This document shows positions 1 to 6,372 of a DNA stretch of 9,352 nucleotides, piece by piece (positions within the stretch are counted from its first letter, which is position 1; each line of letters starts with the position of its first letter). This DNA is from Candidatus Aminicenantota bacterium. GTDB taxonomy: Bacteria > Acidobacteriota > B3-B38 > Guanabaribacteriales > B3-B38. The translations under genes were made by a program, and so were the position numbers. The DNA is taken from assembly GCA_029880275.1 (NCBI GenBank), contig JAOUOQ010000057.1:1-9352 (forward strand), read 5' to 3'. The notes under the pieces are model-generated. The model made no database searches, was not told the origin of the DNA, and worked only from the letters and a program-made list of their open reading frames with translations.

Positions 1-108
1 CCGATAAAAAATACCCTAACTATTTCTAACCTTTAATCCCCTTTCTTGGTCTAAAATATAAAGGACACTTGGCAGAAATGGTATAAATTTTAGTCATAAG
101 AGGGAACC
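1..108. other. Upstream A/T-rich stretch, nothing firm
   Basis: I see no gene in this stretch. TATAAA-like boxes occur at 57-62 and 82-87, but neither has a convincing -35 box at 16-18 bases. TTGGCA at 69-74 has only a poor -10 (TAGTCA, 91-96). A promoter for the broken small gene may lie here, but I cannot place it. Confidence 0.4.
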
Positions 109-327
109 ATGATTAACATCCAGCTCATTTTATTCTTCTTTCTTTTAAAGATGTTTGCCCTTATTCTCAAAGTAGATGAGGTGAATGTTACTTGAAATTG
201 GAAACTTACTGAAAAGACTCCTCGGGGAGAAATGAAGGTTGTCTGCAAAGGGAAGGTTGAAGGAGATACCATGAAATGAAAGCAAAATTTTTTCTGGTCT
301 TCCGAAAGACAGAATATAACTCAATAA
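109..327 (+). pseudogene. Remnant of a small secreted protein with two in-frame TGA codons
   Basis: An ATG at 109 follows an AGAGGG Shine-Dalgarno (99-104). It opens a frame whose first 20 residues are strongly hydrophobic (MINIQLILFFF...), like a signal peptide. The frame reads about 28 codons to a TGA (193-195), continues with protein-like sequence containing NWKLTEKTPRGEMK and KVEGDTMK, meets a second TGA (277-279), and ends at TAA (325-327). The pattern 'T-[G]-x-W-x-L-x-x-x-TPRGE ... EGDxMK-[G]' recalls short secreted beta-sheet proteins in which both stop positions would be glycine; a GGA to TGA change explains each. TGA ends other genes here normally, so recoding is unlikely. I read it as a decayed gene. 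It could also be a real 28-residue peptide gene. The family likeness is from memory, not from a search. Confidence 0.4.
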
Positions 328-347
328 CTTGAGAAAGGAGATGCAAA

Positions 348-899
348 ATGAAAAAGTTAGCATCAATATCCATCCTCTCTCTTTTCCTGATAGCTACCCT
401 CTGCTTGGCAAACGCCTGGGCACAGGAACCGCCTGAAAGACCGCTGAGAACGCGAATCAGAGGGATGCTCGAGGAGATTAAACTGACCGAGCAGCAAAGG
501 GAAGATATGGCTAAGCTGAGATTGGAGAACCAGAAGGAGATGATTAAGCTGAGAGCTGACCTGAGATTGTTACAGTTGGATTTGTCAACCCTGTTAGATG
601 CAAAGGAGCCGGATAAAGCCAAGGTTTACGCTCAAATCGACAAGATAAACAATCTTAGGAACGAGATGACGAAGAAGCGGATTGACTACTCCCTGAAAAG
701 AAGGGCCATCCTAACCCCAGAACAGTGGGAAAAAATAAAAGATCTGAGGAAACCTATACACGGTCGCAGGATGCTCCTTAGACACAGAGATCAACTCAAA
801 CCTATACACGGTCGGAGGATGCTCTTCAGGCAAAGAGAGCATCGCCTTCTTCCCAGATTAAGGGAGAGACCGTTTTGGCCAAGAAGATGGGAGGAATAG
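348..899 (+). CDS. Spy/CpxP-like periplasmic LTxxQ protein with duplicated Arg-rich tail
   Basis: Encodes 183 residues. Residues 1-25 are a clear signal peptide with a likely cleavage after AWA (25/26). The mature part is charged and helical, with two LTxxQ-type motifs, LTEQQ (46-50) and LTPEQ (122-126), spaced as in the Spy/CpxP/ZraP fold. Members of that family are periplasmic chaperones or metal and stress sensors that form helical cradle dimers. From about residue 131 the tail is very basic and contains a 16-residue tandem duplication starting KPIHGRRML (135 and 151). The ATG has a strong AAAGGAG (334-340) seven bases upstream. The mature protein has no cysteine. No two-component system lies beside it, so its stimulus is unknown. 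The family call is good; a specific role (metal, envelope stress) is not shown. Confidence 0.75.
   Translation: MKKLASISILSLFLIATLCLANAWAQEPPERPLRTRIRGMLEEIKLTEQQREDMAKLRLENQKEMIKLRADLRLLQLDLSTLLDAKEPDKAKVYAQIDKINNLRNEMTKKRIDYSLKRRAILTPEQWEKIKDLRKPIHGRRMLLRHRDQLKPIHGRRMLFRQREHRLLPRLRERPFWPRRWEE
750..845 (+). repeat. Two-copy 48-bp in-frame tandem repeat
   Basis: AAACCTATACACGGTCG begins at 750 and again at 798, exactly 48 bases apart. The copies then share GGATGCTC and diverge gradually. Since 48 bases equal 16 codons, the duplication keeps frame and doubles a basic KPIHGRRML-type segment in the tail of the Spy-like protein. The 5' half of each copy is nearly identical, which suggests a fairly recent duplication or selection on that segment. 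Confidence 0.85.
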
Positions 900-987
900 G
901 GATAAAAAGAAGGAAGAGATACTAAGTAAAAAATACAATTATTTGAAGATATCAGGGGTCAACGGTCTTTTCCCCTACCCTTCATAT

Positions 988-1011
988 GTTGCTTAACGGC
1001 AACCTTTTATT
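988..1011 (+). terminator. Probable Rho-independent terminator of the Spy-like gene
   Basis: GTTGCT (988-993), loop TAAC, then GGCAAC (998-1003) gives a six-pair stem including one G-T pair. It is followed by CTTTTATT. It lies 89 bases after the Spy-like stop codon and just before the end of the opposing permease gene. The stem is short, so efficiency may be modest. Confidence 0.45.
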
Positions 1012-1021
1012 GATTAATCAA
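1010..1021. repeat. Perfect 12-bp palindrome over the permease stop codon
   Basis: TTGATTAATCAA reads the same on both strands and covers the TGA stop (1020-1018) of the NCS2 permease. ACCTTT (1002-1007 region) and AAAGGT (1020-1025) extend it as an imperfect inverted repeat. No T-run follows on the minus strand, so it is not a classical terminator for the permease. It may be chance in A/T-rich sequence. Confidence 0.35.
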
Positions 1022-2355
1022 AGGTAGATATATCTAAGGATGAACAGCACGGCAAACAGATAGATAATCCAATGAACCTCTTTCCCCCTGCCGCTGACCA
1101 GTTTTACAAAGGCGTAGGAGATAAAGCCAAATGCAATCCCCTCGGTAATGCTGAAGGTAAGTGGCATAACTATCATAGTGAGAAATGCAGGGATAGCCTC
1201 GGTCACATCCTCCCATGCTATCTTCTTCACCACCCTCATCATATAGCTCCCTACAATTATCAGAGCGGGAGCGATAACAGGGTATAAGACCGCCCCCTGC
1301 GGGGTTTGATAACCACCTCCTACCATTCTCACCAGAGGGAAGAAGAATACCGATATCAGCAGAAGGAAGGCGGTAACAAGATTGGAAAATCCGGTTCGCC
1401 CGCCAACCGATACCCCGGCAGCGCTCTCAATATAGCTGGTCACTGTCGAAGTGCCCAACGCTGCCCCGCTGACAGTCCCAATGGCGTCGGAGAGAAGAGC
1501 GTTCTTCGCTCTGGGGAGCTTACCTTTCTTGAGGAACCCTGCCTGCTCGCTCACACCAATCAGCGTTCCGATGGTATCAAACAGGTCGAGGAAGAAAAAG
1601 ACGAAGATAACGCTCAGAAAATCTGCCTGCCGGAACACCCCTAACACATCGAGCTTTAAAAAAGTAGGCAGAATCGATGGGGGTTTGCTTACCAGCCCGT
1701 AATACTTCACAATACCGAAAGGGAGACCTATCAATGCAGTGGCTATAATCCCCAGCAGGATAGCCCCCGGCACTCGCAGCGCCAGGAGAAGAGCTATGAT
1801 GGTCAGCCCCGTAATGGATAATATAACCGGACGCGAGGAGAGGTCACCCAGGCCAATCAGGGTGCCCGGATTATCAACCACCACTCCCGACCATTGCAGA
1901 CCGATAAGAGCTATCAACAGCCCAATGCCCACCGCAATGGCGCTCTTTAAGCTAGAAGGAACCGCATCGATAATTTTCACCCGAAATCCCACGAAAGACA
2001 GAAGAATAAAGAGCACTCCCGAGATGAATACTGCTCCCAAAGCCACCTCCCAGGGATAGCCCAATCCTCTGGCAGCTACCGCTCCGCAGACGGTGAAAGC
2101 AAAATAAAAATTATGCCCCATAGCCGGAGCTAAGGCGATGGGATAATTTGCCAGAAAAGCCATCAGGATGGTGGCTACTGCGGAGGAAATACATGTAGCT
2201 ATCATCACCGCCCCAAAATCCATCCCGCATGCTGAGAGAACCGTTGGCTGCACAAAGATGATATAGGACATCGCCATAAAAGTGGTCATCCCCGAGGCGA
2301 TCTCCCGCCGTGTGGTAGTGCCGTTCTCCCTTAGCTTAAACCATTTTTCTAGCAC
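1018..2355 (-). CDS. NCS2-family purine-base permease (AzgA/PbuG type)
   Basis: Inner-membrane proton-coupled uptake of purine bases (hypoxanthine, guanine or adenine; specificity not readable). About 445 residues, the usual AzgA/PbuG length, with 12-14 hydrophobic segments. Family signatures in order: the TM1 region around TTFMAMSYIIFVQP, PIALAPAMGHN (about 73-83), LFDTIGTLIGVSEQAGF (about 258-274), and GTSTVTSYIES followed by AAGVSVGGRTG (about 301-322). The longest frame begins with GTG at 2364, but an ideal GGAGGTGA (2368-2361) abuts and overlaps that codon. It sits five bases before an in-frame GTG at 2355, so I chose 2355. The usual GMGLN of the substrate region is AMGHN here. No purine riboswitch core was seen upstream. 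The pyrimidine phosphorylase and dGTPase genes 6-7 kb away share the nucleobase theme but not the operon. Confidence 0.88.
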   Translation of the reverse strand: MLEKWFKLRENGTTTRREIASGMTTFMAMSYIIFVQPTVLSACGMDFGAVMIATCISSAVATILMAFLANYPIALAPAMGHNFYFAFTVCGAVAARGLGYPWEVALGAVFISGVLFILLSFVGFRVKIIDAVPSSLKSAIAVGIGLLIALIGLQWSGVVVDNPGTLIGLGDLSSRPVILSITGLTIIALLLALRVPGAILLGIIATALIGLPFGIVKYYGLVSKPPSILPTFLKLDVLGVFRQADFLSVIFVFFFLDLFDTIGTLIGVSEQAGFLKKGKLPRAKNALLSDAIGTVSGAALGTSTVTSYIESAAGVSVGGRTGFSNLVTAFLLLISVFFFPLVRMVGGGYQTPQGAVLYPVIAPALIIVGSYMMRVVKKIAWEDVTEAIPAFLTMIVMPLTFSITEGIAFGFISYAFVKLVSGRGKEVHWIIYLFAVLFILRYIYL

Positions 2356-2360
2356 CTTCG

Positions 2361-2368
2361 TCACCTCC
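2361..2368 (-). promoter_or_regulatory. Shine-Dalgarno deciding the permease start
   Basis: Read on the minus strand this is GGAGGTGA, an almost full anti-SD match. It leaves no spacer for the upstream GTG (2364) but a five-base spacer for the GTG at 2355, so it supports the shorter protein. Confidence 0.65.
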
Positions 2369-2420
2369 GGGTAAATGAGTGTTAATCTCTTTCCATATTA
2401 CACACAATAAAAATATCCAA

Positions 2421-2449
2421 TTGCCCGCTCTTTTATATTATACTAAAAT
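2421..2449 (+). promoter_or_regulatory. Candidate sigma70 promoter for the half-size permease
   Basis: TTGCCC (2421-2426) and TAAAAT (2444-2449) are separated by 17 bases, matching consensus at 4/6 and 5/6. Transcription would start near 2456, leaving a leader of about 75 bases that contains the alternative hairpins. It overlaps the opposing -10 box at 2437-2442. Confidence 0.4.
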
Positions 2450-2465
2450 AAAAAAACTGTGTAGT
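2437..2465 (-). promoter_or_regulatory. Candidate promoter for the NCS2 permease
   Basis: On the minus strand a perfect TATAAT lies at 2442-2437, with a weak -35 (ACTACA, 2465-2460) after 17 bases. The predicted start near 2430 gives a leader of about 75 bases. The -35 is poor, so this rests mainly on the -10 box. Confidence 0.3.
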
Positions 2466-2469
2466 AATG

Positions 2470-2513
2470 ACAAAGGATGAATTAAATTATCCCCTTTGTT
2501 CCGGTAACAAAGG
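2470..2513 (+). promoter_or_regulatory. Leader with two mutually exclusive hairpins
   Basis: ACAAAGG occurs at 2470-2476 and 2507-2513, and the central CCTTTGT (2493-2499) can pair perfectly with either copy. The downstream pairing extends to an eight-pair stem (2493-2500 with 2506-2513, loop CCGGT) ending two bases before the AGAGGAGG Shine-Dalgarno (2516-2523). The upstream pairing (seven pairs, 16-base loop) would free the downstream arm. This is the layout of a translational switch, or of an operator with three half-sites. No known riboswitch core was recognised. Confidence 0.4.
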
Positions 2514-2531
2514 CGAGAGGAGGAAACCGAA

Positions 2532-3026
2532 ATGAGGATAGCGACCATAATAATGATTATTATTGCAGCTCTTTTGTCAATTATCGCTTACAACCGCGGT
2601 GACCGGCTTCTATTCCAGGGGCTTAAATTCGGTGGACAAACCCTTCTCAGCATTCTCCCGTTATTAGTGTCTGCCTTCGTAGTAGCGGGTTTAATCCAGG
2701 TTCTCATACCCAGGGAATTCTTTTCTACTTGGCTCGGAGACCAAGCGGGTGCTAAGGGGATATTTATCGCTGCTTTCGCCGGAGGGCTCACCCCTGGGGG
2801 TCCCTATGTCCTCCTCCCTTTAGTAGCTGCTCTGTATCGAGCCGGAATGGGAATTGGTCCGACAGTCGCCTATTTAACCGGTTGGTCGCTCTGGGCATTT
2901 GCCAGACTTCCTTATGAATTTGGTCTCCTGGGGCCCAAGCTCACCCTACTCAGATTTGCCTCTACTTTTATCTTCCCTCCTATTGCTGGATTTATAGCCC
3001 GGTTGTTATTTCATCGTATCGCTTGA
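2532..3026 (+). CDS. Half-size ArsP/DUF318-type membrane permease
   Basis: A 164-residue membrane protein with about four to five hydrophobic segments (near 3-20, 36-58, 76-102, 108-126, 140-160). It carries a glycine-proline motif TPGGP (87-91) and a later LPYEF (126-130). This pattern matches one half of the predicted permease family DUF318/UPF0718 (ArsP_1), whose full members have about 300-350 residues in two related halves. Single-half proteins are known as a distinct type and presumably work as dimers (inference). The substrate is unknown; full-length relatives include methylarsenite exporters, but no arsenic genes are nearby. The ATG has a strong AGAGGAGG eight bases upstream, just after the switch-like leader. 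The 3' end overlaps the kinase gene by 21 bases. Confidence 0.65.
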   Translation: MRIATIIMIIIAALLSIIAYNRGDRLLFQGLKFGGQTLLSILPLLVSAFVVAGLIQVLIPREFFSTWLGDQAGAKGIFIAAFAGGLTPGGPYVLLPLVAALYRAGMGIGPTVAYLTGWSLWAFARLPYEFGLLGPKLTLLRFASTFIFPPIAGFIARLLFHRIA

Positions 3027-4694
3027 GGTTTTACTCTCTTTTTCAATTTGCGTAGCTTTTTCTAAGTTTCTCAAGGCATGCTTATAATCGGGCTTCAGGC
3101 GAAGGGCTTCCCTGTATTGTGTGATTGCCTCTTCTACCTTTCCCTTCAAAATGTAGACATTTCCCAGCAGGTTATGGGTTATAGGGTCATGGGGATTGAT
3201 ACTCAGCGCTCTTTGATATTCCTTGGCTGCCTTATCGTATTCTTTTTGCGTCTTATATGCGCTCCCTAATCCCTGGTGGGCTCTTTCATGGTCGGGGCGA
3301 ATACCTATGACCATCTTATAACAATCAATTGCCTGGTTTATGTCCCTCATGGCTTCACAGACCATGGCTAAATTATAATAGACTTCTGCATAATCAGGCT
3401 TGAGTTCTATGGCTTTCTTGTACTCCTCCATCGCCTCGGGATAGCTCCCATTGAGAAAGTAAACACTACCCAAATTGTTGTACGCCTGGACAAATTTTGG
3501 CTGGATCTCAATTGCCCGCTGATATTGCTCAATGGCCAGCCGATATTTACGCTGCTTTTGAAAGCGCAACCCTAAATTGAAGTGGAAGAAAAAGTCCTTA
3601 TTTAAATCAATTTTCTCCGCCTTTGCGGGGAATTTCTGAACAGGGGCCTTCGCAAAAACTTTCTCCTTTTTCTTTATCTGGTCCTCCAGTATCAGGATAT
3701 CGCTTTTCATTTCTTCAATGTTCTCATATCGGTCCTCGGGCTCGGACTCTAAAGACTTGGTGATGATATGGTCTACCATGGAAGGGAGGTCACTTCTTAA
3801 CTGCGAGGGAATTTTGAACCTCCCGATAGGTAGCTTACCAACTAAAAGCTCATATAACAAAACACCAACCGAATAAATATCGGCGCGATGGTCCACTTCA
3901 TTCCCTTGAATATATTGCTCCGGCGCCATATAGTAAGCCGTCCCCACCGAAATGACGGTAGAAGAGAGCTCAATGGGGGGGAGCAATTTAGAAATTCCAA
4001 AATCAGTTATCTTGATTTGGAGGTTTTTCAGAACCATGATGTTCTCCGGCTTGATGTCCCGATGAACAGTAAACCGATGGGCATAACTTAATGCGTTGCA
4101 GACCTGCTTTATGATAGTCGTCACGTCTTCCACTGCTGTCTTGTTGCTACGACTGCGTGGGAGCGCCATCCAATCGCGAAGATTTATACCATTGAGGAGC
4201 TCCATACTGATAAACTTCACTTCGCCTGTTTCTCCAATATCTCTGACTCGGACTATGTTCTGATGGGTTAGAGAAAGAGAGATTTTGGCTTCGTTATAAA
4301 ACATCTCCACTGCTTTTTCTCTGCGCATAAGACTGGGAAGCAACACCTTAAGGGCAATATCTTCCTTCAGAATCCGGTCATAAACCTTATAGACTACACC
4401 CATCCCTCCCCGACCCAGGATTCCTTTGACTTCATAGCGATTGTTAATGACTTCTGCCTCTCTGAAGGGAGAGAAGCTGGAGGGCTCTTCAATCTGCAAA
4501 CGAGACTCGGGAGATTTGTCCTCTAAGGGAGTAAAAAAGGAATCTACCAGGGAAACGGGGTCAATACCGCCAAAAAGCCCTTCCTCTTCAAGCTCTTGAG
4601 GCTTCGATGGAGCAAGATTCTCTATATTAATCCCACAATTTATACAGAACTTCTTATCGGAAGGTATCTCTCTACCACATTCAGGGCAATACAT
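3006..4694 (-). CDS. Soluble zinc-ribbon / Hanks-type Ser/Thr kinase / TPR protein
   Basis: A 562-residue protein with three parts. (1) An N-terminal zinc ribbon, C3-x2-C6 ... C17-x2-C20. (2) A complete eukaryotic-like kinase domain at about 85-340: glycine loop GRGGMG (94-99), ATP lysine K116 (ALK), alpha-C glutamate E135, HRD (211-213) followed by KPEN, DFG (231-233) and APE (258-260). All catalytic residues are present, so it should be active. (3) Five contiguous TPR units of exactly 34 residues (367-536) for protein binding. I see no membrane helix or PASTA domain, so it should be cytosolic. It would phosphorylate Ser/Thr on partners recruited by the TPRs; the targets are unknown. An AGGTGG lies about 12 bases before the ATG, and a good promoter lies at 4753-4781. 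The gene is monocistronic. Confidence 0.9.
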   Translation of the reverse strand: MYCPECGREIPSDKKFCINCGINIENLAPSKPQELEEEGLFGGIDPVSLVDSFFTPLEDKSPESRLQIEEPSSFSPFREAEVINNRYEVKGILGRGGMGVVYKVYDRILKEDIALKVLLPSLMRREKAVEMFYNEAKISLSLTHQNIVRVRDIGETGEVKFISMELLNGINLRDWMALPRSRSNKTAVEDVTTIIKQVCNALSYAHRFTVHRDIKPENIMVLKNLQIKITDFGISKLLPPIELSSTVISVGTAYYMAPEQYIQGNEVDHRADIYSVGVLLYELLVGKLPIGRFKIPSQLRSDLPSMVDHIITKSLESEPEDRYENIEEMKSDILILEDQIKKKEKVFAKAPVQKFPAKAEKIDLNKDFFFHFNLGLRFQKQRKYRLAIEQYQRAIEIQPKFVQAYNNLGSVYFLNGSYPEAMEEYKKAIELKPDYAEVYYNLAMVCEAMRDINQAIDCYKMVIGIRPDHERAHQGLGSAYKTQKEYDKAAKEYQRALSINPHDPITHNLLGNVYILKGKVEEAITQYREALRLKPDYKHALRNLEKATQIEKESKTSSDTMK

Positions 4695-4752
4695 AGGTTC
4701 GATTACACCACCTATTTTATATAAAATCTGATAAGAAATATTCTACCCTTTT

Positions 4753-4781
4753 TTTATATCATATAATGTTATTGATGTAAA
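4753..4781 (-). promoter_or_regulatory. sigma70-like promoter of the kinase gene
   Basis: On the minus strand TTTACA (4781-4776) and TATAAA (4758-4753) are 17 bases apart, each 5/6 to consensus. The expected start near 4746 gives a leader of about 50 bases before the ATG at 4694. Confidence 0.55.
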
Positions 4782-4804
4782 GTTAAAAAAGTTGAATAAT
4801 ATTT

Positions 4805-4832
4805 TTAACACAGGAAGAGGATGGTGTATAAT
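4805..4832 (+). promoter_or_regulatory. sigma70-like promoter of the secreted-protein / tlpA / ccdA run
   Basis: TTAACA (4805-4810, 5/6) and a perfect TATAAT (4827-4832) are 16 bases apart. Transcription should start near 4839, almost on the ATG at 4841. The promoter points away from the kinase promoter, with about 23 bases between the two -35 boxes. Confidence 0.6.
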
Positions 4833-4840
4833 TAAGTAAT

Positions 4841-4864
4841 ATGAGGGGTAATATAAATCCATAA
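4841..4864 (+). other. Seven-codon leader ORF just before the secreted-protein start
   Basis: ATG at 4841 reads seven codons to TAA (4862-4864), one base before the TTG at 4866. Its ATG lies at the predicted transcript start, so it could be read leaderless and couple translation to the next gene, whose own Shine-Dalgarno is badly spaced. It may equally be chance. Confidence 0.2.
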
Positions 4865-4865
4865 A

Positions 4866-6326
4866 TTGAGTACAAGAATGAAGAAAGCACTGCTTTTCTT
4901 TCTATGTCTTACATTTGCAGTACTCCCCCTGTTGAAAGGGCAGTCCTCTTCTCAGACTATTCTCTTTCGGGGGGAGGTAAGCGTAAGGGGAGTTCCTTTC
5001 ACAGGATCAGGCTATTTTAAATTTGTCATTACCGACCGCTCAAAGCAAATAAGTTACTGGTCAAACGATGGGAGCAGCTCCCGGGGAGAAGAGCCGATTG
5101 GGAGCATCCCCATTCTGGTGGAAAAAGGGAGTTATCAGGTACTGCTGGGAAGCAGTGACTTTCCCCCTATGCCGCCAATTCCTTCCCAGGTACTGGAGAA
5201 AGAAGAGCTTTTTTTGCTTGTATGGTTTAACGATGTCGCCTCCGGACCATCCTTCCAGAGGCTGTTACCTGATGTAAAGCTTCGGGGTATCGGCTACACT
5301 TATAAAGCTGAGCTGGCCGAGGAAGCCCGAACTCTGGAAGGTAAGCGGGCGTCAGACTTTGAGCCAGCAGGGATAGTGAAGAGCCACGAAGAGGCTTACG
5401 GTCACCTGACCCCTGAAGAGAAAGAAGAGCTGACCGGTGGAGCGGAGATTTCCCTTCATAGCCATCCCTCTATAATGCTCTACCACTCGATACAGGATAT
5501 AGCTCCCTTGTCCACCATCAAAATCCACATCCACCCTGCTGCCTCCAGTAGTGTGAGGATGTATCTCTATGGTTCACCCTTGAAAGGGCTGCCAAAGGGG
5601 TCAATACCTGTGGGAGTTCAGCTGTGGATAGATGGTAAAAACCTCACCGAAGCTGTGAGCGCCCGCTCTAAGGTGAAAAGAGACAACTGGGGCAGTGTTC
5701 CTGAGAATCTCATCCTTAATGTCTATACCGACGGCGAGCTTGGCGATGCTCCCTCTTTTAACTGGGAAGATATTGTCACACATAGGTCTATCCTTACCAA
5801 ACTTGATAACAACTTCCACGGAGAAGAGTTTGGCGAGGTCTTTTCTCTCATAGGACCCCGCAGTGATTCCATACTGATTTTCACCTGGGAGGGCTATGTC
5901 CGCTTTACCCGCTCCCAGAACTACTACCTCTACCTCGCCTCATCGGGGTCGGCTTTTCTGGAAATAGAGGAGGCAGGGGAGTGGAAGAGAGTCCTGTCCA
6001 AGGAAGCATCCCCGCCAGAAGCTACGGGGAGCTTCGCTAACCCTTCTGCCCAGTGGCGTCGCCTTCGCATGGCCCTTGGTGTGACTGCAGAGGTGCGAAG
6101 CATTAAACTTGAATATTCCACCGACCTTATTGCCGAGAAAAAGCCCCTCGCTCTCTCGTGGCTCAGGAGCACTCCATTATGGGGAGCCAATGGAAAAGAC
6201 GAGTGGGCTACCGGGGAGCTGAATTTGACCGAACTAATAGATTGGTCCTCCGAAGAGCACCTGATAGAAATCAGAGAGACGGGAGGGAAAGGTGGGAGAT
6301 TGGCATACTATATCTATGTAAATTGA
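4866..6326 (+). CDS. Large secreted modular protein, collar/PA14-like (function unknown)
   Basis: 486 residues with a signal peptide (KK at 6-7, hydrophobic to about 23). An N-terminal beta module (about 30-155) has the pattern F.G.V.V.GVPFTGSGYFKF...YWSNDG...LLG...LFLLVWFND...LLPDVKL, ending in an alanine/glutamate-rich linker. This resembles N-terminal modules of tail-collar-like surface proteins. Next comes LTGG-x4-LHSH (189-200), a motif common in fibre-like proteins. A beta-rich part around 335-420 (TWEGYVRFTRSQNYYLYL...) looks PA14-like, and the end (GGKGGRLAYYIYV) suggests a further beta domain. The mature protein has no cysteine. Start: TTG at 4866 or ATG at 4878; the GAGGGG at 4843-4848 is rather far from either. 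It is followed closely by the thioredoxin gene. Probable cell-surface or exported binding protein (inference). Confidence 0.55.
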   Translation: MSTRMKKALLFFLCLTFAVLPLLKGQSSSQTILFRGEVSVRGVPFTGSGYFKFVITDRSKQISYWSNDGSSSRGEEPIGSIPILVEKGSYQVLLGSSDFPPMPPIPSQVLEKEELFLLVWFNDVASGPSFQRLLPDVKLRGIGYTYKAELAEEARTLEGKRASDFEPAGIVKSHEEAYGHLTPEEKEELTGGAEISLHSHPSIMLYHSIQDIAPLSTIKIHIHPAASSSVRMYLYGSPLKGLPKGSIPVGVQLWIDGKNLTEAVSARSKVKRDNWGSVPENLILNVYTDGELGDAPSFNWEDIVTHRSILTKLDNNFHGEEFGEVFSLIGPRSDSILIFTWEGYVRFTRSQNYYLYLASSGSAFLEIEEAGEWKRVLSKEASPPEATGSFANPSAQWRRLRMALGVTAEVRSIKLEYSTDLIAEKKPLALSWLRSTPLWGANGKDEWATGELNLTELIDWSSEEHLIEIRETGGKGGRLAYYIYVN

Positions 6327-6360
6327 GGGAGTCTACTTAAGCATGAGACGAGAAAAAATG

Positions 6361-6366
6361 AGAGGT
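6361..6366 (+). promoter_or_regulatory. Shine-Dalgarno deciding the TlpA-like start
   Basis: AGAGGT six bases before the ATG at 6373 is a better match and spacing than the GAGGGAG (6325-6331), which lies 11 bases before the ATG at 6343. Confidence 0.5.
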
Positions 6367-6372
6367 AAACGA

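Noticed and set aside
69..84. Possible sigma54 promoter at TTGGCA
   Set aside because: The required GC element ten bases after the GG is absent.
109..327. TGA recoded as glycine (code 25) or selenocysteine
   Set aside because: The half-size permease, secreted protein, NCS2 permease and dGTPase genes all end at TGA at natural protein ends, and no selenocysteine element was seen.
206..622. 138-codon open frame on the minus strand
   Set aside because: It lies antisense to the Spy-like gene, which has a signal peptide, family motifs and a strong ribosome site; the antisense product shows no recognisable pattern.
952..976. GGGG...CCCC hairpin after the Spy-like gene
   Set aside because: Four pairs with a 13-base loop is too weak; the stem at 988-1003 is a better terminator candidate.
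1306..1644. 112-codon open frame on the plus strand
   Set aside because: Shadow of the NCS2 permease gene, whose conserved motifs run through the same bases.
2365..2440. Purine riboswitch upstream of the purine permease
   Set aside because: I could not find the paired stems and conserved junction bases of the purine class in the leader.
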